Shown piece after piece: positions 1 through 9,312 of a DNA stretch of 64,000 bases (the first letter of the stretch is position 1; every line of letters starts with the position of its first letter). The stretch comes from Bacteroidales bacterium. Its GTDB lineage: Bacteria > Bacteroidota > Bacteroidia > Bacteroidales > ML635J-15. Made by a program: the position numbers and the translations under genes. The DNA is taken from positions 1 to 64,000 of the forward strand of contig QKHS01000010.1 of assembly GCA_003249955.1 (NCBI GenBank), in the 5' to 3' direction. The notes beneath the pieces are model-generated. The model was not told the DNA's origin and made no database searches. It was given only the letters and a program-made list of their open reading frames with translations.

Positions 1-560
1 TCCATGATTTTTATTTGCCTTTGCAGTCCGGCATAATAATTAGTATAATCACTTATCTGCCGCTGAACAGATTCTGTTTTACGTCCATAATAGTCCAGAT
101 CGTCAAAGTTGCGTGAGGTTCTGATTATACGTAAAAGTGACGAGTAGGATTGCTGAAGTTCTCCCAGATTTAAGATTAATGAATCGGGAAAATACTTAAT
201 GTCTGATAGTGTGTCGAGAATGCCTGAAATATAAACAACATCCTGATAATTTGCAGTATTTTCAATTATTGCAATAACAGAATCTCTTTTAATTTTCTGA
301 TTTTCACTGTAAAATATGCATGTTACTTTACCGGAAGCAAATGATTCCAGTGGCACAGGCGGGTTTTGTGTAACAATACTAACCCGGGAAGCTATAATAT
401 CAGGGTACTTAAAAAACCAGCTTCCGGCCAATATTGCTACAATTACCAAAAGGATTACAAGAATACCGGCACGCAGTAACCAGTTGGGAGCAGCACCCAT
501 CACTTCCTGATATTCTTCACTCCGGATTTCTGTTTTGTTTATTTCTTCTGTTTCCTTCAT
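1..560 (-). CDS. HlyD-like membrane fusion/secretion protein (partial, runs off window start)
   Basis: Minus-strand frame open from ATG at 560 to window edge: MKETEEINKTEIRSEEYQEVMGAAPNWLLRAGILVILLVIATILAGSWFFKYPDII...; single N-terminal TM helix; lies beyond a peptidase-ABC exporter. Confidence 0.7.
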   Translation of the reverse strand, partial: MKETEEINKTEIRSEEYQEVMGAAPNWLLRAGILVILLVIVAILAGSWFFKYPDIIASRVSIVTQNPPVPLESFASGKVTCIFYSENQKIKRDSVIAIIENTANYQDVVYISGILDTLSDIKYFPDSLILNLGELQQSYSSLLRIIRTSRNFDDLDYYGRKTESVQRQISDYTNYYAGLQRQIKIM

Positions 561-590
561 ATGCTTTATAATTGCCACTGTGTTTTTATT

Positions 591-1671
591 GCCACCAAAA
601 CACTAAGACACTAAAGGCTAATTACCTTTTTTTTGTGCTTTTGTGCTTTCGTGGCTACTTAATTTTATTCCCATTACCAGTTTTATCTTTTTTGCCACTA
701 AAACACTAAGACACTAAAGGCTAATTACTTTTTTTTGTGCTTGCGTGCTTTCGTGGCTATTTAATTTTACTTCCATTACCAGTTTTATCTTTTTTGCCAC
801 CAAGACACTAAGACACTAAAGGCTAATTACCTTTTTTTGTGCTTTCGTGCTTTCGCGGCTATTTAATTTTATTTCCATTACCAGTTTTATCTTTTTTGCC
901 ACCAAGACACTAAGACACTAAGACACTAAAGGCTAATTACCTTTTTTTGTGCTTTCGTGCTTTCGCGGCTATTTAATTTTATTTCCATTACCAGTTTTAT
1001 CTTTTTGCCACTAAAACACTAAGACACTAAAGGCTAATTACTTTTTTTTGTGCTTTCGTGCTTTCGTGGCTAATTAATTTTATTTCCATTCCCAGTTTTA
1101 TCTTTTTTGCCACTAAGGCACAAAGACACTAAGGGAGATTCTTTTTTTTTGTGCTTTCGTGCTTTCGTAGCTACTTAATTTTATTTCCATTACCAGTTTT
1201 ATCTTTTTGCCACCAAGACACTAAGACACTAAAGGCTAATTACCTTTTTTTGTGCTTTCGTGCTTTCGTAGCTACTTAATTTTATTTCCATTACCAGTTT
1301 TATCTTTTTTGCCACCAAAACACTAAAACACTAAAGGCTAATTACCTTTTTTTTGTGCTTGCGTGCTTTCGTGGCTATTTAATTTTATTTCCATTACCAG
1401 TTTTATATTTTTGCCACTAAAACACTAAGACACTAAAGGCTAATTACCTTTTTTTGTGATTTTGTGCTTTCGTGGCTACTTAATTTTATTTCCATTACCA
1501 GTTTTATCTTTTTGCCACCAAGACACTAAAACACTAAAGGCTAATTACCTTTTTTTGTGCTTTCATGCTTTCGTGGCTATTAAATTTTACTTCCATTACC
1601 AGTTTTATCTTTTTTGCCACCAAGACACTAAGACACTAAAGGCTAATTACCTTTTTTTGTGATTTTGTGGC
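591..1671. repeat. Tandem array of 11 ~102-bp units, each an imperfect inverted repeat
   Basis: GCCAC[C/T]AARACACTAAGACACTAAAGG...CCTTTTTTTGTGCTTTCGTGCTTTCGTGGC repeats start at 591, 694, 796, 898, 1007, 1109, 1209, 1311, 1413, 1514, 1616; linker TATTTAATTTTATTTCCATTACCAGTTTTATCTTTTTT. Confidence 0.95.
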
Positions 1672-1695
1672 TACTTATTTTTACTTTTAACTGTT

Positions 1696-1753
1696 GCCTT
1701 CGACTACGCTCAGTCAACGGATGCTCAGGTGACTGAGCGTAGCCGAAGTCACC
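1696..1753. repeat. Long hairpin/REP-like inverted repeat just 3' of the ABC exporter
   Basis: Arm GCCTTCGACTACGCTCAGTCAAC (1696-1718) is nearly the reverse complement of GTGACTGAGCGTAGCCGAAGTCACC (1729-1753). Confidence 0.8.
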
Positions 1754-1756
1754 TTT

Positions 1757-3946
1757 TTAATTCCCCAATTCCAACTGATTTTTTACCAATTCATAATATG
1801 CTCCTTTTATTGCTGTTAATTGTTCATGTGTGCCTGTTTCCACTATTTCTCCTTTTTCTATTACTACAATCTGGTCGGCATGTTTTACTGTACTAAGCCT
1901 GTGAGCAACAACAACCACTGTTCGTCCCCTGAAAAACTGATTAAGATTGTCCATAATCTTTCTTTCATTGTTTGCATCCAGAGAATTTGTAGCCTCATCG
2001 AAAAACAAATAATGAGGATTTTTATATACTGCTCTTGCAATAAGAATTCTCTGTTTTTGCCCCTGACTTAAGCCATTCCCTTCACTGCCGATTTTTGTAT
2101 TGTATCCAAGTGGCAAACCTTCGATAAAATCCTGAATATTAGCAACTTTAACAGCTTCCTTTAGTCTTTCCGCATCTATATTCTCTGCCCCTACTGCTAT
2201 GTTTTTTGCAATACTGTCGTTAAAAATAAATCCTTCCTGCATAACTGCCCCAACCTGACTACGCCACCAACTCTGAGAAAAGTTAGTTAAAGGATTTTCA
2301 CCGACAAGTATCTGCCCGCTGTTTAACTCATAAAAACCAAGCATAAGCTTAACCATGGTTGTTTTTCCGCTACCGCTTGTGCCGACAATTGCAGTAATCT
2401 TATTTTCAGGTATTTCCAGACTTACTTTTTTCAAAACCATCTCACCGTGAGGCTTGTCGTACTGAAACTCAACGTCCTGAATTCTAATTGATTTATCGTT
2501 GGGCAGAACTGCAACTTTCTGTTCTTCTATATTTTCTTCATCTGCCTGATTATGAATCTCGCCCAAACGTTCAAGACTTATTTTTGCATCCTGCCACGAC
2601 TGTATAAAACCAATAAACTGGGTAATAGGGGAATTTAACTGCCCGATAATATATTGAACGGCAATCATCATCCCGAGTGTCATGTTTCCTGTTATTACAG
2701 AGTAGGCAGCCAGAAAAGAAATAACCAGATTTTTGCTTTCATTTATAAAAACAGTCCCCAGATTTTGATACTGGCTTAAAGCCAGGCCTTTTATGCTTAT
2801 TTTAAACAAACGAACCTGTATTCTTTCCCAGTCCCAGCGCATTTGTTTCTCGGCATTCTGCAGTTTTATTTCCTGCATACCCTGAATAAGCTGTATTTTA
2901 TTGCTTTGTTCGGCAGAAGCTTCGCGGAACCTTTTAAAATCCAGTTCACGGCGTTTTTTCATAAACAGATAAATCCAGCCTATATACAAAGCTGAACCAA
3001 TTAAAAACACGACAAAAATTATCAGTGAATAATATGCTAAAACCGCCCCGAAAATAATAAGATTTACAAAAGAGAATATCGTGCTGAGGCTTTGTCCTGT
3101 TAAAAAACTTTCGATACGGTTATGATCCCCGATTCGCTGCATTAAATCACCGGTCATTTTTGTATCGAAAAACCCGATTGGCAATTTCATAAGCTTTATA
3201 AGGAAATCGGAAATAAGAGAAATATTTATTCTTGTGCTTATATGCAGCATTATCCATGAACGGATAAAGTCAACCGACATGCGGCTTACAAATAAAACCA
3301 TCTGTGCAATCAGTACCAAAGTGATAAACGACAGGTTATTGTTTGCAATACCATAATCGACAATGCTCTGGGTTAAAAACGGGAATATAAGTTGTATCAA
3401 ACTACCGAAAACCAGGCCGAGAACAAGCTGCCATATAAGCTTTCTGTGTGGTTTAAGATATTTAAACAGGAACCTGAATTTTGTTTTATCGGGCTTTTCG
3501 TCAGCCTGCTCATAAAAAGCGGGGGTAGGTTCCAAAAGCAAAGCAATTCCCTGATTTTCGCCGTTTTTGGTTGTGCTTATCCAATGCTCTGAAAACTCTT
3601 TTTGGGTGTAAGTAATTTTTGAAGATCCGGGATCGGCGACATAAACCTTGTTCTTATCAATTTTGTAAACAACTACAAAATGGTTCTGATTCCAGTGTGC
3701 AATAAAAGGCGTAACTTTTTCTTTTTCGAGATTTTCAAGCGTGGTCTTAACTCCCATTGTCCGCATGCCGATACTCTCGGCAGCATCGCTTATTCCCAGT
3801 AACGAAACTCCTTCACGGGTAATGTATGAACGCTGACGTAATGTTTGCGCAGTGTATGATTTGCCATAGTATTTTGCAATCATACGTAGGCAGGTTGCCC
3901 CGCAATCCATAGCGTCGGGTTGGGAATAATGAGGAAAATTATTCAT
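1757..3946 (-). CDS. Peptidase-domain (C39, double-glycine) ABC transporter, bacteriocin/RiPP exporter
   Basis: N-term QPDAMDCGATCLRMIAKYYGK (C39 Cys), HWNQNHFVVVYKI, TM domain, Walker A GTSGSGKTT, signature LSQGQKQR. Confidence 0.93.
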   Translation of the reverse strand: MNNFPHYSQPDAMDCGATCLRMIAKYYGKSYTAQTLRQRSYITREGVSLLGISDAAESIGMRTMGVKTTLENLEKEKVTPFIAHWNQNHFVVVYKIDKNKVYVADPGSSKITYTQKEFSEHWISTTKNGENQGIALLLEPTPAFYEQADEKPDKTKFRFLFKYLKPHRKLIWQLVLGLVFGSLIQLIFPFLTQSIVDYGIANNNLSFITLVLIAQMVLFVSRMSVDFIRSWIMLHISTRINISLISDFLIKLMKLPIGFFDTKMTGDLMQRIGDHNRIESFLTGQSLSTIFSFVNLIIFGAVLAYYSLIIFVVFLIGSALYIGWIYLFMKKRRELDFKRFREASAEQSNKIQLIQGMQEIKLQNAEKQMRWDWERIQVRLFKISIKGLALSQYQNLGTVFINESKNLVISFLAAYSVITGNMTLGMMIAVQYIIGQLNSPITQFIGFIQSWQDAKISLERLGEIHNQADEENIEEQKVAVLPNDKSIRIQDVEFQYDKPHGEMVLKKVSLEIPENKITAIVGTSGSGKTTMVKLMLGFYELNSGQILVGENPLTNFSQSWWRSQVGAVMQEGFIFNDSIAKNIAVGAENIDAERLKEAVKVANIQDFIEGLPLGYNTKIGSEGNGLSQGQKQRILIARAVYKNPHYLFFDEATNSLDANNERKIMDNLNQFFRGRTVVVVAHRLSTVKHADQIVVIEKGEIVETGTHEQLTAIKGAYYELVKNQLELGN

Positions 3947-5075
3947 TATTTACCAAAAACTTTTTATTCATATCTCTTATTTCAATCGCCTGTTCTTCCC
4001 ATCCCGGATTCTCTACGCGCCATTGCTCAACACTTATCCAACCGGTCTGGTTTTGCCATTTTGCAATATATGGATTATACCCGCATTTTGCCGGCTGTGA
4101 ATAAATGTTTTCCGTATCTTTTATAAATGCCCTGCAATCTGTACATATATGTCTGAATTCACAATCCTGACACACATCTATATCGTCCTTTTTTATAAAC
4201 CACCAATCTTTAAATCCGGGTTTTTCTATTGCTTCGGCAAGTGTTGTGTCCGAAATATGCCCGTAATTGTGTTTCATCGACGGACAATTTTTTATAAATC
4301 CGTCTGAATCAATACAGATTTTGCGGTTAAGACAGGTATTGTGAAGTTGTGATTCGGTGAAATGATCGACTGACATAGAAAAAAACTTAGTATCTACATA
4401 CCCGCATGTTGATTCCGGATTAAAAGCATTAGTTGTAAAATTGATAAATGCCACCTGATCATCTAAATCAACCTTCCTGTTTTCAGGTGAACTAAAAACA
4501 GTAACATTGTCTGTTTTGGGGTAAGTTCTGACAAGATTGGAAACAGACTCAAAATCACCAAACACATCAAAAGCTAAAAATATACTTAAAGTATGAAATG
4601 ACTTACTATAAGCCAACTTTACCAACTCTGTTATTTTATCCCTGTCACAAATTCCTTTAAAAAATCTTAGCTGAAGATGAAAGCAGTAAATATTATCCAG
4701 AGATTCCAATAATTTCGGGTAGTCGGTAGTATTAAAATCTGAAATATCTATAATTGCATTACTTATTACGGACGGGAAATCCCATTCCGGACTAAAATCA
4801 GGGAAAAGTTTGGTTTCATATTTTTCACCAAAATAAGCGTACCTGTTTATTTGCATGAAATCAAAATAGTCAATCAGAATTTTTTCGTGTTCTTTTCCAT
4901 AAAAGTCAATAATATCATTTATTTTCCAATACTTATGTTTTAACATAATCTCAGATAAAGAGTTTGGAATAAAATCTACCTCTGACAACTGAAAATCAAT
5001 TATGGTTGACCTGCAATAGCCAAAAGTTTTAAGGCAACTGCTTATTGGTATTAAATAAGTTTCCCCGTTTATCAT
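3939..5075 (-). CDS. Grasp-with-spasm-type SPASM-domain peptide maturase
   Basis: C-terminal CLNRKICIDSDGFIKNC...CQDCEFRHICTDC cysteine pattern; no CxxxCxxC radical-SAM motif; adjacent to ATP-grasp. Start at 5075 (MINGETYLIPISSC) preferred over 5162. Confidence 0.8.
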   Translation of the reverse strand: MINGETYLIPISSCLKTFGYCRSTIIDFQLSEVDFIPNSLSEIMLKHKYWKINDIIDFYGKEHEKILIDYFDFMQINRYAYFGEKYETKLFPDFSPEWDFPSVISNAIIDISDFNTTDYPKLLESLDNIYCFHLQLRFFKGICDRDKITELVKLAYSKSFHTLSIFLAFDVFGDFESVSNLVRTYPKTDNVTVFSSPENRKVDLDDQVAFINFTTNAFNPESTCGYVDTKFFSMSVDHFTESQLHNTCLNRKICIDSDGFIKNCPSMKHNYGHISDTTLAEAIEKPGFKDWWFIKKDDIDVCQDCEFRHICTDCRAFIKDTENIYSQPAKCGYNPYIAKWQNQTGWISVEQWRVENPGWEEQAIEIRDMNKKFLVNNE

Positions 5076-5076
5076 G

Positions 5077-5265
5077 TTAAAAAAATCTTGATATTGGTTT
5101 GTAAAAAGACCTGTAAAATGATTTTGGATTTTGCAGGTTGGGTTTTGGGACAGATAGAGCATCCCTCATCTCAATAACTCTTGATATTTCGTGTTTTTCA
5201 ACCTTTATATCATGATAGTTAAAGGGGAAATGCTCTTTTATTTTAACCAGATATATTTCTTCCAT
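5077..5265 (-). CDS. Candidate small 62-aa ORF fitted between ATP-grasp and SPASM genes
   Basis: MEEIYLVKIKEHFPFNYHDIKVEKHEISRVIEMRDALS...; overlaps end of upstream gene by 23 nt, and its TAA is 1 nt from the preferred ATG of the SPASM gene. Confidence 0.45.
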   Translation of the reverse strand: MEEIYLVKIKEHFPFNYHDIKVEKHEISRVIEMRDALSVPKPNLQNPKSFYRSFYKPISRFF

Positions 5266-6226
5266 TTATAAGTGTTTTTGCAATTTCTTTTTCGATATAA
5301 AAATTATTTTTCCCGCTTAAAAAATCAAACTGCCCAACAGGATTCACTTCGAGAAACCAGTAATCATTATTTTTATCAACTATAACATCCATTGATCCGC
5401 TTTCAAGTTTCATATCCTGCATAAAAACATGTAGTTTTTCTTTAATTTTCAGTGGTAAATTAAAGGGAACATGCCTGTTTTTCCTGTTAGTATTCCTAAT
5501 ATCAGTCTCATTAGAATCGCATGGTGGCAAGGCTGCCGATGCATAAAACTCTCCCAGCAGATAAAATATTCTTAACTCATATTTTTTATCAATCTTATTT
5601 TGAAATAAGGAATATAAAAAACTGTCAGAATCTGATGAATCAATGTTTACATCCATTGTTCCATGTCCAAAGGTGTAATTACTGTCGTAATAGTTAAGAT
5701 TGTCCTGAATATTTTTTGTTATGCATTCACCTTTACTCTCAATAAACGAAAGAAGTTCGTCGCGGGCTTGGGTTATAATAGTTTCAGGAACCCTTAGTCC
5801 TGCTTTTTGTGCTTTAAATAATGCTATCAGCTTGTTAGAATTGTAATGACCCGGATTATTGATATGCTGTTTTGTATCAATGATAAAATTAAAATAATTG
5901 TTTAGGGTTTCAATCTCATTTGAAAGGTGTTGGTTAACTTTTAACGCGATATTATTTGTTCTCAGGTTAAGAGAAGATTCGCCCGGAACGCCAAAAACGG
6001 GATAGCCCCGGCGGCACCATATATAGTCAAAATCTTCCAGGTCAAAAGTATAATCGTTTATCTTTAGTTGTAGCCTTGTTTCACTATCGGTAAACACGAC
6101 ATTCCAAACCAAATCCAGATTATTATCGAAATTATTTATCCTGACAAACTTCTTGTTGTAATAGTTCAACCATGAACAGACTTTGTCTGTGGAAGGATCT
6201 TCCATTTCTCCAACTATTAGTATCAT
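5243..6226 (-). CDS. Grasp-with-spasm-type ATP-grasp peptide ligase
   Basis: ATP-grasp features: KKYELRIFYLLGEFYASA, SGSMDVIVDKNNDYWFLEVNPVGQFDFLS. Confidence 0.85.
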   Translation of the reverse strand: MILIVGEMEDPSTDKVCSWLNYYNKKFVRINNFDNNLDLVWNVVFTDSETRLQLKINDYTFDLEDFDYIWCRRGYPVFGVPGESSLNLRTNNIALKVNQHLSNEIETLNNYFNFIIDTKQHINNPGHYNSNKLIALFKAQKAGLRVPETIITQARDELLSFIESKGECITKNIQDNLNYYDSNYTFGHGTMDVNIDSSDSDSFLYSLFQNKIDKKYELRIFYLLGEFYASAALPPCDSNETDIRNTNRKNRHVPFNLPLKIKEKLHVFMQDMKLESGSMDVIVDKNNDYWFLEVNPVGQFDFLSGKNNFYIEKEIAKTLINGRNISG

Positions 6227-6246
6227 CGTAAAAAGATTGTATCAAT

Positions 6247-7383
6247 TCAGTTTTTTTGTGAATTCCATTCTCTCGCCTTACGTATTATTTCCTTTTCCTG
6301 TTCGTCATTCCTGAAGAATAACAATGTCTTACTTTTCCGTCTGTTTACGTAATCAAGAACAATTGGATAATACTGATCTTCGGGCATGTATAATTGAGTA
6401 GCTAAAGAGTTAAAAACAAAACCATAGCTTGAATTTTTAACAGACCAATCAATCTTTTTCATTTGGTTCTGATATTTATCGAGATAAATACATTTTCTTA
6501 ATTTATTTATTTCCGTTAATGCTTTCCTGTCATATCTTTCAACCCAAAAGAATTTGCCATTAATATAAAAGCCATTCTCTTGCAGCGGATACTTATCATC
6601 ATATTTATACCCCATCGGTTTTAAAACGGAAGTAAACAACCTTACGTCAAAATACCCTTGCATTACAGATTCGAGTAACAATGGCAGTATTTCTTTTCTT
6701 TCAGGATTATGAAGGAATATTGTTAATATTTTACGCCAGTTTTCGTAACCACCATATATTTCCTCCGAAATAAAGCCACGTTCTTCGATCAATTTTACCA
6801 AATGAAAATAATTAACCGAATCAATATATTTTATTGTATCATTATAGTTATCATTATATATTATGTCGTTATTTTCTTTTCGGCTTTTCTCCCTTATTGC
6901 CTGATCTTTAGCAACTATGTCTTCAATTTGACGGACAAATGCTGTGTCGCTTACCATTTTTACCGAATCCAGAATTTCTTTAATCTCCGGAATTAATATC
7001 AGGTTTTTATATAAGTCATACGACTCAAAGAAATCTTTCCCTACATTTTTACGCATAAGATTTTCAACACAATAGATTAATCTTGAAGTATCGGGAGTAA
7101 GAGACAATAACTCACAATCTAATGCGTAAAACAAATCTTTCTGAAATGGTATCTTACAATAATTAAATGCTTTAAAATATTTATCTGCAGCTTTATCAAA
7201 ATTATTTTTTGTTATTTCCCGTTCTGCATCAAATATTAAAGCATAATATTCAGAAACGGAATCGTACCTGACCGAATTAATTATCAAACTATCCAGGTCT
7301 GTTACTGTTTTGTTTTGTGTTTTTCCATAATAACTCACAAACATTAATGTAACTAAAAAAAATACCCTAATTATAAATCTCAT
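6247..7383 (-). CDS. Secreted hypothetical protein in RiPP locus
   Basis: 378-aa ORF with signal peptide MRFIIRVFFLVTLMFVSYYGKTQ, between precursor and ATP-grasp genes. Confidence 0.7.
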   Translation of the reverse strand: MRFIIRVFFLVTLMFVSYYGKTQNKTVTDLDSLIINSVRYDSVSEYYALIFDAEREITKNNFDKAADKYFKAFNYCKIPFQKDLFYALDCELLSLTPDTSRLIYCVENLMRKNVGKDFFESYDLYKNLILIPEIKEILDSVKMVSDTAFVRQIEDIVAKDQAIREKSRKENNDIIYNDNYNDTIKYIDSVNYFHLVKLIEERGFISEEIYGGYENWRKILTIFLHNPERKEILPLLLESVMQGYFDVRLFTSVLKPMGYKYDDKYPLQENGFYINGKFFWVERYDRKALTEINKLRKCIYLDKYQNQMKKIDWSVKNSSYGFVFNSLATQLYMPEDQYYPIVLDYVNRRKSKTLLFFRNDEQEKEIIRKAREWNSQKN

Positions 7384-7463
7384 AATTTATTTAAATAAAA
7401 ATCATCACTCGTGTATTTTTGAATTACACAAGTGATGTAAATTTAATCATATTATCACTCTCT

Positions 7464-7703
7464 TTATTTTATAAAATTTAGCATCTGCTCTTCAGTGATA
7501 TCTCCATCTCTTACAATAACATACTCATTTTCAGTATCTCTTGGCCCTGTGTTACGAAAATAGTCTGTAGACCATTGAATAGGATAATTTTTATCCGGGG
7601 CTCCGGTTTCGTTCCAACCAGGAACTTCTCCGCCAATAAGTTTGCCCAATTCACTTCTTTCGATTTTCTCGAATTTTTCTTCATTTAATTTTTCGAAATT
7701 CAT
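7464..7703 (-). CDS. Putative RiPP precursor peptide with GG leader
   Basis: 79 aa: MNFEKLNEEKFEKIERSELGKLIGGEVPGWNETGAPDKNYPIQWSTDYF...; charged leader ending in GG, core rich in T/S and D/E; next to ATP-grasp, SPASM and C39 exporter. Confidence 0.8.
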   Translation of the reverse strand: MNFEKLNEEKFEKIERSELGKLIGGEVPGWNETGAPDKNYPIQWSTDYFRNTGPRDTENEYVIVRDGDITEEQMLNFIK

Positions 7704-7719
7704 AATAAATAATTTTTAA

Positions 7720-7824
7720 TTAGACATTTTGTGAATTATCACATGTCAAATTTAAAAACTGCCACTGCCAAATAATGTCAGTAGAAAAAATATTAAAAAA
7801 GAAACCACCTTTTGTATTTTTAAA
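7720..7824 (-). pseudogene. Relic of the C-terminal tail of the neighbouring HTH gene
   Basis: Minus-strand translation KNTKGGFFFNIFSTDIIWQWQFLNLTCDNSQNV* aligns without gaps to KNVKGGFSQNILYADKIRQWQVFDLTSDNTENA* of 8965..9321 (18/33 identical by hand count); no start codon, in-frame TAG just upstream. Confidence 0.75.
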
Positions 7825-7901
7825 CCCTGTGGCTCTCTAATTTTATGTGAGTTTTTTTTCGTACATACTTTCAGTTTCTTCTTAATTTTCTATTTCAGAC
7901 A

Positions 7902-8870
7902 TTAGTCTGTTTTAATGCAACGAACATTATATCTCAACAGTTTATTACCATCAAAAATCCGGCATCCCCTTTGGTTTTTGTAAACATATAAAATGTAGGC
8001 TTTATTAGCTATCTCCGGATTTGTAAACCATATTCCTGAGGTTGCACCAAAAAAATGAAACATTTCTGATCCTATGGGATCACAATAACCACCTAATTTA
8101 ATATTCAATCCAACATTTTTATCATCTGTTAAATAATCATATAATTCTAACGGTCCTTTTTGGTAATTTGCCATTAGTAAGTTAATATCATTTAAAGTCG
8201 GGAGCTTCCATCCGGGCGGGCAGGCATTTAATGCAATATCATAGTCATAATATCTGCCATATTCTTTAACCATCACTTCTTTTTTGTAATAACATGAACT
8301 CCCGGTTTCGGTCTCATATCTTAAATTTTCGCCCATCCAGCATTGATTCCCGATCTGCACTGTACTATATGCTTCATTATCTCTTTCATCGTAAAGTGTA
8401 CATCCGCAATCCAGGGGTAAAGTATAAGCTTCTGCCTGCAATACCTCCGAGACGGCACTATCGTTAAATGCCCAGATAAACAACTTATATTTCTTATTAC
8501 TTGCCAGTTTTAACTGGCGAAAACAGGTATCATTATAAAGATTTTCAGCAGTTTTAAAATCATTAACAAAATTAATTTTATAGCCTTTGGCTTTATCAAC
8601 ACGGCTCCACGACCATTCTATGCTGTTACAGGCACATTTTGTTTCTGTTCTAACCGGCCTTGATAGTATAGTATCTGCAAAAACAGAATCCTCAGAATAT
8701 TTAATACCCGGGTGTTTAGCGGTTCCGGAATTAGTGTATTCATTACCTCCTTCAATAAAACCGACGTAATTATCCTGATTTAACAAAACAAACAGTCCTG
8801 TATTGATATCCCGGCTTTTTACAGTCATAACAAACAATAGAAGACTAATCAAAATTAAATTTCTTTTCAT
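7902..8870 (-). CDS. FISUMP (Fibrobacter succinogenes major paralogous) domain protein
   Basis: CWMGENLRYETETGSSCYYKKE...YGRYYDYDIALNACPPGWKLPTLNDINLLM typical FISUMP motif; signal peptide. Confidence 0.8.
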   Translation of the reverse strand: MKRNLILISLLLFVMTVKSRDINTGLFVLLNQDNYVGFIEGGNEYTNSGTAKHPGIKYSEDSVFADTILSRPVRTETKCACNSIEWSWSRVDKAKGYKINFVNDFKTAENLYNDTCFRQLKLASNKKYKLFIWAFNDSAVSEVLQAEAYTLPLDCGCTLYDERDNEAYSTVQIGNQCWMGENLRYETETGSSCYYKKEVMVKEYGRYYDYDIALNACPPGWKLPTLNDINLLMANYQKGPLELYDYLTDDKNVGLNIKLGGYCDPIGSEMFHFFGATSGIWFTNPEIANKAYILYVYKNQRGCRIFDGNKLLRYNVRCIKTD

Positions 8871-8964
8871 GGCATATTTCTTATTAATATAATGTATTAT
8901 TACTCAAATTATTTTAAAAAGCTCTTTAATTAAACTCAGATTCTTTGTTGCTGACTTAATTTCA

Positions 8965-9312
8965 TTAAGCATTTTCTGTATTATCACTTGTCAAATCAAA
9001 AACCTGCCATTGACGGATTTTATCAGCGTACAAAATATTTTGAGAAAATCCGCCTTTTACATTCTTAAGATCAATACTTTCTGCATTTTTCGGAAAGAAT
9101 TTAATTTTAAGACTTCCATCTATTTCATATTTATATGACCCGATATAACTATCGTAAACAACAGGACAGCCAATATCTTTTAAAGTTTGGATTATTCTAT
9201 ATATTTTTCTTTCAGAAACTTCAAGTTTTTCTGCAAATTTTTTAGGGGAACCGGTAGCCTTTAACCTTATAAGTTGGTCAACCCTTTCTAAAAGTTCTTT
9301 TCCTTCGGACAT
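8965..9312 (-). CDS. HTH-domain protein with GG-containing C-terminal tail
   Basis: MSEGKELLERVDQLIRLKATGSPKKFAEKLEVSERKIYRIIQTLKDIGCPVVYD (HTH_11-like) then DLKNVKGGFSQNILYADK... Confidence 0.75.
   Translation of the reverse strand: MSEGKELLERVDQLIRLKATGSPKKFAEKLEVSERKIYRIIQTLKDIGCPVVYDSYIGSYKYEIDGSLKIKFFPKNAESIDLKNVKGGFSQNILYADKIRQWQVFDLTSDNTENA

Noticed and set aside
316-510. 64-aa plus-strand ORF
   Set aside because: Antisense to the convincing HlyD-like frame.
1456-1662. 68-aa ORF
   Set aside because: Lies entirely in the repeat array and its protein is just a translated repeat.
591-1671. CRISPR array
   Set aside because: Whole 102-bp units repeat, including the linker; there are no unique spacers and no cas genes nearby.
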